Of a DNA stretch of 64,000 nt, positions 16,282 through 23,711 are shown piece after piece. The stretch spans positions 234,835 through 298,834 of the forward strand of contig CAXRDE010000014.1 in NCBI GenBank assembly GCA_964229355.1, in the 5' to 3' direction. How positions within the stretch are numbered: position 1 is the first letter of the stretch; every line of letters begins with the position of its first letter. Source of the DNA: CAXRDE01 sp964229355 (GTDB lineage Bacteria; Cyanobacteriota; Sericytochromatia; UBA7694). The notes beneath the pieces were generated by a model, which was given only the letters and a program-made list of their open reading frames with translations, searched no databases and was not told the origin of the DNA. A program made the translations under genes and the position numbers.

Positions 16282-18364
16282 AGATGAGCACCCGCTAGAC
16301 CTTTCCTTTGACGAGACCTTGCTACACATCGCCACGGCTCGCCTGGCCCCTGAGCCGCTGACGACCGCGCACCCTGAGGAAGGTCTGCAAGGAGAACACG
16401 TCTACCAACGGATTGCCCTGCTGGGTGCAGGCGCCATGGGTGAAGTGCATCTGGTGAACGATCCGCTTTTACAGCGGCAGATTGCTTATAAGCAGTTGCG
16501 GGGGCAGGCAGACCCTTCTGCCAATCTCCGAGCCCGCTTTTTAAACGAGGTCAAAATTACCGCCCAGCTTGAACACCCTTACATTGTGCCCATTTACTGC
16601 CTGGAAATGACCCCTGAAGGCCCTGCTTACACCATGAAGCGGGTCATGGGCAAAACCCTTAAAGACGTGTTAGCCCCCCTCAAACAGCGTGAAAACTACA
16701 GGCCCGCCACAGAAGCCAATGCCCTGCCTGAACGGCTCACCAGCTTTTTAAAAGTGTGTGACGCCATGGCTTATGCCCATACCAAAGGCATTTTGCACCG
16801 GGATCTCAAACCCGCCAATGTTATGCTGGGAGACTGGGGCGAAGTGTACTTAATGGACTGGGGCATTGCCCGCCCCTTCGGAAAGTACGCCAAAGACTAC
16901 GCCTTTGAGGCGGAAGAAAAAGGGCAGTGCCTGGGGACACCACGGTATATGTCGCCTGAGCAGGCCCGGGGGGCCAATGACCGCTTAGATCAGCGCAGTG
17001 ATGTGTTTACCCTGGGGCTCATTCTCTTTGAACTGGTCACCCTCAGAACCCCTTACCGCGCTGAGACCCTGGCCGAACTGCTGGCCAAAGTGCGTCAGGG
17101 CCAGCGTGAGCCGCTGCGGGGGCTGCATGGACAGCCCATTCCTCGCCCGCTGCAACGTATTGTACAGCGCGCCACCGCGCTCAAACGGGCGGAGCGTTAT
17201 GCCAGCGCGCAGGATCTGGCCAGTGATATTCGACGTTACCTCAATGGCGAAGCGGTCTGGGCCGCGCCCGAAAGTGCAGCAGAAAAGGTGCAACGCTTAC
17301 TCAAGCGCTATCGCAATCCCCTCTTTACGGGACTCTGTGCGGTGGTCCTGGGTAGCGCCGGCTTTAGTCTGGTGCAATTGTGGCAGCGTCAACAGGCGCT
17401 GGAGGTGGCCCAACAGCAAGAAACCGAACGGCTGGCGCTCTTAAGCCTGGTGAGTGAGCAAGGCCGCACCCTGGATTATCAGCTGATGCAAACCCAACAT
17501 AAACTGTATACCCTGGGTGGGCATACCCTACAAACCCTGTTACACGGCGCGCCCGACCTGACGCCGCCGCCCATCGAAAACCGCGACAGCCGCTCCGTTT
17601 ATTACGACAAATTACCCCGGGTGTTCTACGGCCGTCATTACCGCACCGATCTGAGCCTGGATGCCGCCACCTATTCTGTTGCCTACCAGCTCGACGCTGC
17701 GTCTCTCAAACCCGAGCTGCAGGTTTTACAGGGACAGCGACACGTGTTTGCCCCCATTTTTCGCCAGACCCTGAGCGATCCCGATAACCCGCAGTGGCGT
17801 GATGAAATCGGCAACGAAGGCACCCCATTGATGTTTATTAATGTGGTGACCCCCTCGGGAATTTTACAAAGTTACCCTGCGGTGTATTACGGCACCCCCG
17901 GTTACGACCCCCGAGAGCGCCCTTTTTATAAGCTGGCGGCGTATCAGCGGGGCTTGCGCTGTGGACGCCCCTATCTGGACCGCATTACCGGCTCCCTGCT
18001 CCCCTGTAGCATGGCCATTTATAGCCCACAGGATACCTTTTTGGGCACCGTCAGCCTGGATATGCAGTTTAAATACCTGGCCCGTAAGTTTTTAAGCCTC
18101 TCCGCAGCACACATCAAAGAAAGTTATTTGCTCAATAACGAAGGGCAGATCATGGTCAAAAGCAGCGATCAAAACACCCGCATTGTCACCCAGGACAAAA
18201 TCAACACAGGTCAGGCATTGACACACTTTGACAACGCGGAACTACTCCAGGTTATTCAAAAACAGACTTCCATGGGTCTCATCGATGCCTCAGCGCATCA
18301 CGGCAAGCTGGCCTTTATTCGCCTCAATTTTTTAGGCTGGTATTTTGTGGTGGAAGCCCTTTAA
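16271..18364 (+). CDS. Receptor-like Ser/Thr protein kinase with Cache-type sensor domain
   Basis: A 697-residue kinase. Catalytic-domain motifs are GAGAMGEVHL near residue 50, the Lys in QIAYKQLR, LHRDLKPANVML near 174, DWG instead of DFG, and GTPRYMSPEQARG. One membrane helix lies at about residues 349-370. The outer region contains RERPFYKLA followed by PYLDRITGSLLPCSMAIY and GTVSLDM, the pattern of a double-Cache ligand-binding domain. The start is TTG 16271, inside the end of the first kinase gene; no ATG in this frame precedes the kinase domain, so initiation is probably coupled. It is the last gene of the 11995-18364 unit. Confidence 0.88.
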   Translation: MIPEDEHPLDLSFDETLLHIATARLAPEPLTTAHPEEGLQGEHVYQRIALLGAGAMGEVHLVNDPLLQRQIAYKQLRGQADPSANLRARFLNEVKITAQLEHPYIVPIYCLEMTPEGPAYTMKRVMGKTLKDVLAPLKQRENYRPATEANALPERLTSFLKVCDAMAYAHTKGILHRDLKPANVMLGDWGEVYLMDWGIARPFGKYAKDYAFEAEEKGQCLGTPRYMSPEQARGANDRLDQRSDVFTLGLILFELVTLRTPYRAETLAELLAKVRQGQREPLRGLHGQPIPRPLQRIVQRATALKRAERYASAQDLASDIRRYLNGEAVWAAPESAAEKVQRLLKRYRNPLFTGLCAVVLGSAGFSLVQLWQRQQALEVAQQQETERLALLSLVSEQGRTLDYQLMQTQHKLYTLGGHTLQTLLHGAPDLTPPPIENRDSRSVYYDKLPRVFYGRHYRTDLSLDAATYSVAYQLDAASLKPELQVLQGQRHVFAPIFRQTLSDPDNPQWRDEIGNEGTPLMFINVVTPSGILQSYPAVYYGTPGYDPRERPFYKLAAYQRGLRCGRPYLDRITGSLLPCSMAIYSPQDTFLGTVSLDMQFKYLARKFLSLSAAHIKESYLLNNEGQIMVKSSDQNTRIVTQDKINTGQALTHFDNAELLQVIQKQTSMGLIDASAHHGKLAFIRLNFLGWYFVVEAL

Positions 18365-18384
18365 AGGCGTAAACAGCGCAAAAT

Positions 18385-18413
18385 TTGGCAAGCTCATTTT
18401 TCTCTGCTAAAAT
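18385..18413 (+). promoter_or_regulatory. Sigma-70-type promoter
   Basis: TTGGCA (18385-18390), 17 bases, then TAAAAT (18408-18413) preceded by TGC. It fits the DUF4328 gene starting at 18451. Confidence 0.65.
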
Positions 18414-18450
18414 AACCGTCTTATTTCATCAGCACAGAAAGTATCATTCT

Positions 18451-19092
18451 ATGGAACAACTCAAGTCCCATGCCAAACTCACCGCAACCCTGCAAATCTT
18501 TATTAAACTGACCCTTGGCGTGACCTTTTTGGCCATTTTAGCGGGTGGCTATGACTATTACACCTATAGCACCCTGCCCGCCAGCGTCAATCCTGAAGAG
18601 ACCCTCTTGCCTTCGGATATTATCAGCGGCCTTGTGGCGGTGGTCCAACTCATCGTGACGCTGACCACCGCCATTCTCGCCTTGCGCTGGGTGTATCACA
18701 GCAATAAAAACCTGCGGGCTTTATCAGGGGAATCTCTGGAGTACACCCCCGGCTGGGCGGTGGGCTGGTTCTTGATCCCCATTGCCAACCTCTGGAAACC
18801 CTATTATGTCATGAAAGAAATCTGGGAGGTGAGTCATCAACGCGAACCCGGCGATCCTTCCCGCTTAAAGCAGTGGTGGACCTTTTGGATTCTTTCAAAT
18901 GTGGTGGGACGTATTGCCCTGAAAAGAATGGTAGGCGCTGAAGACGCCAGCGGTTACGCCACCTCAGCCCTGGCTTTTATCTGTTCTGACGGGTTGGATC
19001 TGGTGATGAACCTGCTGTTTTTGGCTGTCATTACCCAGATCGGAAGGGCCTATGCCCAACACATTGCCCCCCGCCAGCCCAACGAAGTCTAG
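18451..19092 (+). CDS. DUF4328 integral membrane protein
   Basis: A 213-residue membrane protein matching DUF4328: the segment YTPGWAVGWFLIPIANLWKP is the family hallmark, followed by MKEIWEVS and a WWTFWILSN helix. About four membrane helices are visible. Function is unknown for the family. ATG 18451 was chosen over TTG 18385 because the latter coincides with the -35 element. The gene ends 2 bases from the end of the convergent gene at 19095, with no room for a separate terminator. Confidence 0.85.
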   Translation: MEQLKSHAKLTATLQIFIKLTLGVTFLAILAGGYDYYTYSTLPASVNPEETLLPSDIISGLVAVVQLIVTLTTAILALRWVYHSNKNLRALSGESLEYTPGWAVGWFLIPIANLWKPYYVMKEIWEVSHQREPGDPSRLKQWWTFWILSNVVGRIALKRMVGAEDASGYATSALAFICSDGLDLVMNLLFLAVITQIGRAYAQHIAPRQPNEV

Positions 19093-19094
19093 CT

Positions 19095-19829
19095 TCAGGC
19101 ACCCAAAGCAAGCTTGCGGCCTGGCTTTTTGCGCCAGGCCAGTACCAGGCCGCTCAGCGACAAAAAGATCAGGCTCACGGCCACGCCATCGTACACATAG
19201 ACCCCCCAGGCGCCCAGAAACTTGCCGGTATGCAGTTCCCAGATCCAGGTTTGCAGATCTAATTTTTGTTGGGCCTGGGCACGGGGAAAGCGCTGCCAAC
19301 GCTGCGTGGAGCCGTGGTACACGTAGTTTCCCATCAGGCTTTGGATGTAGAGGGTGTCTTCAGCTCCCGCTGACAGCGCCTGTAACGCTTCACCGGCCAC
19401 CGGATCAAAGGGCAAATCGCTGAGTTCTTCCCAGATGACCCCGTTGTCTTCAGAATAAAAAATGCCCACATCGCGCAGGGCCACCCACACCTTTTCAGGG
19501 GTGACCGGAGAATACGCAATCGAGAGCACATGTTCTGCGGGAATAAACAGCTTGACCTCTTGCCAGTGCTGCCCGTCATCAAAGCTTTCAAACAACTGCT
19601 TGTCGCTGCTGGCCAGTAGATGCCCCTTCACAAACGGATCTGCAGCCCAGGCTTTGGCGGTGTGCAACGAAAAATCAGCGGAGGCCGAAGCAGCCCCCAC
19701 GCCGGGCAGGGTCCAGGTCAACCACAGATTGCGATGATTCAGGGCCAGGGCCGTAAGTGACACCAGCAACAAAAAAAAGCAGCTCACCACCCCCAGCCAG
19801 CGGTGGCTTTTGCGTATCCATCGTTTCAC
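19095..19829 (-). CDS. PepSY-TM-like membrane protein with sialidase/BNR-type repeats
   Basis: A 244-residue protein with an N-terminal helix preceded by a basic KSHRWLG motif (as in PepSY-associated membrane proteins) and a C-terminal helix (VAVSLIFLSLSGLVLAW) ending in a basic tail. Between them a periplasmic part contains Asp-box-like repeats: SFDDGQHW and SEDNGVIW, typical of BNR propeller blades. It overlaps the FMN-binding gene by 4 bases and is the last of a three-gene minus-strand operon. PepSY/FMN-binding proteins pass electrons across the inner membrane in flavin-based extracytoplasmic redox systems. Here the context supports such a role, but the propeller insert is unusual. Confidence 0.7.
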   Translation of the reverse strand: MKRWIRKSHRWLGVVSCFFLLLVSLTALALNHRNLWLTWTLPGVGAASASADFSLHTAKAWAADPFVKGHLLASSDKQLFESFDDGQHWQEVKLFIPAEHVLSIAYSPVTPEKVWVALRDVGIFYSEDNGVIWEELSDLPFDPVAGEALQALSAGAEDTLYIQSLMGNYVYHGSTQRWQRFPRAQAQQKLDLQTWIWELHTGKFLGAWGVYVYDGVAVSLIFLSLSGLVLAWRKKPGRKLALGA

Positions 19830-20431
19830 GACAGCACCAGGGTGTTCACCAGGGCCACGGCTTTACGCACGCCGGCGGCAATGGACCACGACGAAATGGT
19901 GGAACCGGTAATGTGCACAATATCGCGGTTGACTTCTAAGGGATCTTTAAGGGTCTTGCCGTGGAATTGCTTTAAAAAGCGGGCGCGCTTGACGCCGTCA
20001 CCGCGGCGCTCGCGGTACACCATTACCGCCACCTGGTCCACCGCCGCCTGGGGCGTCATCGACACAATAAAGGTAATGGGGTAATGCTTGCCTTTTTCAT
20101 CGAGAATCAGCGCGTAGCGCTCAACTTTTCCGCTGCGCTTGCCCACATACAGGGTGTACTCGGGCTCCGGAAGCTTGCGCCGCAATTGCTTTTGCAAAGC
20201 CTTGCGCTGGGCGGCGGAGGGCTTCAGGATGCGGGACTCTACGCTCAAGCTGCCAAAAACCTGTTTTAGGGCCTGATCCTGGCTCAGGTAAATTTGCTCG
20301 GAGTATTCGGCCTCTTCCGCCTGAACAGGCGCAAGTTGGGGCTGGAGCCCCAGTAGACCGGTACACAGACTAAAAGCCAGTAGCCACCGAGGCCACGATT
20401 TGGTTATTGGCGCGTTCAAGACTGGGATCAT
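19826..20431 (-). CDS. Exported FMN-binding domain protein
   Basis: A ~201-residue protein with a signal peptide (WPRWLLAFSLCTGLLGL, cleavage near VQAEE). The C-terminal half is an FMN_bind domain ending with DIVHITGSTISSWSI, which matches the flavinylation motif (usual S/T-G-A-T-x-S/T) where ApbE attaches FMN. Ser replaces Ala. In the preceding region KVERYALILDEKGKHYPITF is also family-like. No apbE gene is visible in the window. The start was set at ATG 20431 (an earlier ATG is at 20449); either way its 5' end overlaps the upstream porin gene by 60-80 bases. Probably carries covalent FMN in the periplasm and partners the adjacent PepSY-like protein. Confidence 0.75.
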   Translation of the reverse strand: MIPVLNAPITKSWPRWLLAFSLCTGLLGLQPQLAPVQAEEAEYSEQIYLSQDQALKQVFGSLSVESRILKPSAAQRKALQKQLRRKLPEPEYTLYVGKRSGKVERYALILDEKGKHYPITFIVSMTPQAAVDQVAVMVYRERRGDGVKRARFLKQFHGKTLKDPLEVNRDIVHITGSTISSWSIAAGVRKAVALVNTLVLS

Positions 20432-21749
20432 TGCGGATAAATGCCTCATTTTCGATGTTCCATTGATACTCTAGTTTAAAGACTGTATTGGTAATCGGTC
20501 TATAGTTTAGGCCCACGGTAACGCGTGAGCGGTCGTTTTGATTGAGCGTAGATGCGTCGGTGTCGATCTGTGAAATGCGCGCAAAGGCGGTGAGCACAGG
20601 TCGCTCAAAGCCAGTGGTTAAAAAGGTGTTTTCTAAAAATTCAGGAAAAAAGTGATAATGCCCCTCGATATAATAGCCCCACATGGGGCCAATCAAGGGC
20701 GTCACCACGTCGCTCACCACATTGGCATTCCCTGGTAACAGCGCCGTGGCGGGATCGGCGGCATTCTGGGTGGTGGGATCAAACATCACCACACCGCCTT
20801 CTCCGAGCAGCTCAAAAGGGCCCCAGGAGGTGTTGAAGTCCGCCACCACCATGCCGAGGTTTTTCTTGCTGTCGGCGTCAATGGCCGCATAATATCCGCC
20901 CAGACCAAATTCTGTACCAATGGCTGGACTCACCCCAATACGGGTGGTGAAGCCTTTGTTGTTGTTATTGTCCACCGACAAACTGTTGCGGGCCCGCCGC
21001 AAACCCAGTCCATCGCTGAGCTGATCTTGCAGCCCCTGGACCACATAGGCCTCATAATTCAGCTCCCATTCTTCGTTCAAAGGCACCAGACCATAAAAGC
21101 CGGCTCCGGTTTCGGTCCAGGTGGAGGGAATAATAAAGCGGTTAAAAAGAGGGCGATCCACGGTGTCACGAAAGTCGGAATCGTGCAACACATTGAGACG
21201 ACCCATGGGAATAATCAGGCCGCCCGCCCGAAAAATCAGGTAGTCCTCAATTTTATAATCCAGAAAAATCTGCTCCACTTTGAGCTGACCGTCGTTGGGG
21301 GTACCGGTGCCCAGCAAGGCCCCGTATTCATACTCAATTTCGGTGTTAAAAAACAGGCGTTCATGTAAATACGAAGACACCTGCAGAATCAGACGGTGCT
21401 GGTTAAAAAAAGAATTGCCGCTCACCGGAAAATTGAAATCCGTATCAAAATAGCCGCCAATGCTGGTTTTGCCCATCACATCACGGGTAAAGGCTGAAAT
21501 ATTTTGGCCCCCCAACACCGGATTGGAAGGTGTGCTGGGTGCAGGAGCTGCACTTTGTATGGGAGCTGAAGGCTCTGTGGGAAAGTCCTCATCGGTCATA
21601 TCCAGCGTCTCTGACGCTTCAAGGTCAGCAGATTCTGTCACAGGGGGTTCTGTGCTTTCCTGAGCCAGCACAGGCAGGGTCAAAAGCGTTAAAGCACTCA
21701 AGCCCAATCCCAGCGAACGTTTAAAGAAAGCGGCAGTCATGTATTGCAT
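20370..21749 (-). CDS. Outer-membrane porin-like beta-barrel protein
   Basis: A ~459-residue exported protein. The signal peptide has FFKRSLGLGLSALTLLTLPVLA with cleavage near AQE. An acidic/Pro linker follows to about residue 90, then a long region of alternating short beta strands (GGYFDTDFNFPV, LFFNTEIEYEY, YRPITNTVFKLEYQWN) ending in Phe (VASVATGF), as expected for a 16-strand porin. It resembles phosphate-selective or carbohydrate porins used with respiratory and uptake systems. The start was set at about 21749; an upstream GTG at 21893 in frame adds an unlikely extension. First gene of an operon with the FMN-binding and PepSY-like genes. Confidence 0.75.
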   Translation of the reverse strand: MQYMTAAFFKRSLGLGLSALTLLTLPVLAQESTEPPVTESADLEASETLDMTDEDFPTEPSAPIQSAAPAPSTPSNPVLGGQNISAFTRDVMGKTSIGGYFDTDFNFPVSGNSFFNQHRLILQVSSYLHERLFFNTEIEYEYGALLGTGTPNDGQLKVEQIFLDYKIEDYLIFRAGGLIIPMGRLNVLHDSDFRDTVDRPLFNRFIIPSTWTETGAGFYGLVPLNEEWELNYEAYVVQGLQDQLSDGLGLRRARNSLSVDNNNNKGFTTRIGVSPAIGTEFGLGGYYAAIDADSKKNLGMVVADFNTSWGPFELLGEGGVVMFDPTTQNAADPATALLPGNANVVSDVVTPLIGPMWGYYIEGHYHFFPEFLENTFLTTGFERPVLTAFARISQIDTDASTLNQNDRSRVTVGLNYRPITNTVFKLEYQWNIENEAFIRNDPSLERANNQIVASVATGF

Positions 21750-21761
21750 AAAAAAGTCCAT

Positions 21762-22023
21762 TGCTTGTGTAATGATGAAAAGTGACATTAAAACGGGTAA
21801 ATCAGGACGGTGAATGGGGGCATTGTAGACAGGACCGGGGTGTAGCGTCAACGTAAAACAGAAATTAAATTGCTTTTTAAAAAACAAAAACACTAGTTAT
21901 TGAACGAATAAAATAAAAATAAACCCTTTTTTAAAGAGAAAAACAAAAAAAACCTTTAGATAGGTAACCCAACTAAAAAACGCAATCTATCAACGGAGCA
22001 AAAGAACTGTTACACTGTGCTTT
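21762..22023. other. AT-rich intergenic region between divergent genes
   Basis: The stretch is notably A/T-rich from about 21860 on, with many A-runs, and holds the divergent promoters of the porin operon (minus) and bioY (plus). A -10-like TACACT lies at 22011-22016, close before bioY. No ORF or stable terminator hairpin is evident. Confidence 0.5.
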
Positions 22024-22677
22024 ATGCTGGTTCAACCTTTATTGCGGGTGCTCATTGCCCTCTGGTTTTTATCGTTGATGATTGTGTTCACCTTTGTTCA
22101 GGTTCGCTTGCCCTTTATTAGTCTGGGTTTGCCGCAATTGCCTGACACCTGGCTTGGCTACGAAAGCCGCTGGCTTTACATGGGAACCTATGCGGGCAAT
22201 CTGCAAATTTTCATTTACTTTTTCTGCCTGTTCTTTCTCAATGGGGTGCTGATCAACCTGTTGTTGGGCTTGTATTTGCTCCTGGGGCTCACCAGCTTCC
22301 CGATTTTTTATCATGGGGGCGGTCCCGCGTATTTTCAACAGCCCACCCTGGGCTTTTTATTGATTCTCATGCCCGCCGCCTGGTTTTGGATGCTGCAATT
22401 AAAGCGTCACCCCCGCAAACCCATTCCTGTGAACCGCTATATTTTTGTCAGCATCTTGACCCTGCTCTTGATTTACATCGCCGGTGGTCTCTACGCCGCC
22501 CTCGCCTATAACATTGTGCCCACTCAATTTCTGTTTAGTTTTATTCTGCCTCACCTGTGCTGGAACATTCCTGCGGTGATCTTTATTGCCCTGCTTTATG
22601 ATCGCCTGCCCACGTCTCTGAAGCAGATGCTGCTCAATGCAGGTAAAAAACGCCGGTCACCCAAACAACGTGTCTAA
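22024..22677 (+). CDS. bioY: BioY-family biotin transporter
   Basis: A 217-residue membrane protein with about six helices. The BioY signature is recognisable: LLLGLYLLLGLTSFPIF followed by YHGGGPAYFQQPTLGFLL, and later IAGGLYAALAY. BioY binds biotin as the S-component of an ECF transporter and can also work alone. No EcfA or EcfT genes are in the window. Its last 41 bases overlap the next gene, a FecCD-type permease, so the two are translated together. That is an unusual partner, since FecCD permeases belong to the ABC importers of siderophores, haem or vitamin B12. Confidence 0.7.
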   Translation: MLVQPLLRVLIALWFLSLMIVFTFVQVRLPFISLGLPQLPDTWLGYESRWLYMGTYAGNLQIFIYFFCLFFLNGVLINLLLGLYLLLGLTSFPIFYHGGGPAYFQQPTLGFLLILMPAAWFWMLQLKRHPRKPIPVNRYIFVSILTLLLIYIAGGLYAALAYNIVPTQFLFSFILPHLCWNIPAVIFIALLYDRLPTSLKQMLLNAGKKRRSPKQRV

Positions 22678-23647
22678 TCTGGCAGGACTGCTCTTGCTGC
22701 TGCTGGTGTTTCTGGGCAGCTGGGGATGGTCTTCAGAAGCCCCCCAATGGCCGGTGCTGTGGCAGGGTTTACAGGGAATCCCCCTCAACGAAACCGACAC
22801 CTTTATTTTACTTCACCTGCGCTTACCCCGCCTTTTGCTGGGCATGTTGAGCGGTATGGCGCTGTCTGTGTCGGGGCTGATGTTACAGGGCCTGTTTCGC
22901 AACCCCCTGATGGACCCCTTTATTTTAGGGATTTCAGGGGGCGGTGCCCTGGGGGCAGGCGTGGCCATTTTATTTGGCCTGCAATGGAGTCTGTGGGGAC
23001 TGAGCAGTGTGACCCTGGCGGCCTTTATGGGGGCCAGTGCCATGTTACTGTGGGTGTATCGCCTGGGCCATTACCGGGGCATGTTGGTCATGGATCGCTT
23101 GCTGCTGGCGGGGGTAGCCCTGTCGGCCATGGCCTCGGCGCTGCTGTCGCTCATTTTGGTCATTCGCGGAGAAGGCATGGAAAAGGTGGTGTACTGGATT
23201 ATGGGCAGCCTCAACGGCAAGGGCTGGAGCGCTTTTCAAGTCCTGATTTTGCCCCTTGTGATCGCGTTACCGCTCATGTATCAGCGTTTGCATGCCCTGA
23301 ATATTTTGCAAACCGGCGAAGAGGTGGCCCACTCTCTGGGCCTTAACACCCGCCGTTTAAAAATTGAGGTGCTGGTGCTGTCCAGCTTGCTGGCAGCGGC
23401 GGTGGTGTCGGTGTGCGGCGTGATTGGTTTTGTGGGGCTGATGGTACCCCATATGGTGCGTCTGGTCTATCGCACCAGCGACTTTCGACAGATTTTTTGG
23501 CCCTGCTTATGGATGGGAGGTGCCCTGCTCATCTTTGCAGATGCCTTCGCCCGCAATGCCTTGCCCCAACAAGAAATTCCCGTGGGAATTTTTACAGCCC
23601 TGCTGGGGGTGCCTTTCTTTTTATCGCAATTGCGTAAAACCCCCTAA
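22637..23647 (+). CDS. FecCD-family ABC transporter permease
   Basis: A 336-residue permease of the BtuC/FecCD family, importers of iron-siderophores, haem or cobalamin. Hallmarks are LRLPRLLLGMLSGMALSVSG near residue 55, GLFRNPLMDPFILGISGGGALGAG, the EVAHSLGLNTRRLK coupling region near 225-240 that contacts the ATPase, and GFVGLMVPHMVRL near 265. About nine helices are visible. Start at ATG 22637, inside bioY. No ATPase or binding-protein gene is adjacent, so it must use partners encoded elsewhere or the locus is incomplete. The ABC ATPase at 27452 is of a different (ABCG-like) class. Confidence 0.88.
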   Translation: MQVKNAGHPNNVSNLAGLLLLLLVFLGSWGWSSEAPQWPVLWQGLQGIPLNETDTFILLHLRLPRLLLGMLSGMALSVSGLMLQGLFRNPLMDPFILGISGGGALGAGVAILFGLQWSLWGLSSVTLAAFMGASAMLLWVYRLGHYRGMLVMDRLLLAGVALSAMASALLSLILVIRGEGMEKVVYWIMGSLNGKGWSAFQVLILPLVIALPLMYQRLHALNILQTGEEVAHSLGLNTRRLKIEVLVLSSLLAAAVVSVCGVIGFVGLMVPHMVRLVYRTSDFRQIFWPCLWMGGALLIFADAFARNALPQQEIPVGIFTALLGVPFFLSQLRKTP

Positions 23648-23676
23648 CTTGCTTTTTATGGCAAGTGCGCTATTCT
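23647..23676 (+). promoter_or_regulatory. Promoter overlapped by an inverted repeat
   Basis: TTGCTT (23649-23654), 16 bases, TATTCT (23671-23676, preceded by CGC). The -35 lies within a perfect 6-bp inverted repeat, ACTTGC (23647-23652) and GCAAGT (23661-23666), which could be an operator. It drives the 23712-30625 unit. Confidence 0.55.
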
Positions 23677-23711
23677 GAAGGATATATCTTCTGGGAGCGC
23701 ATTACACAATT

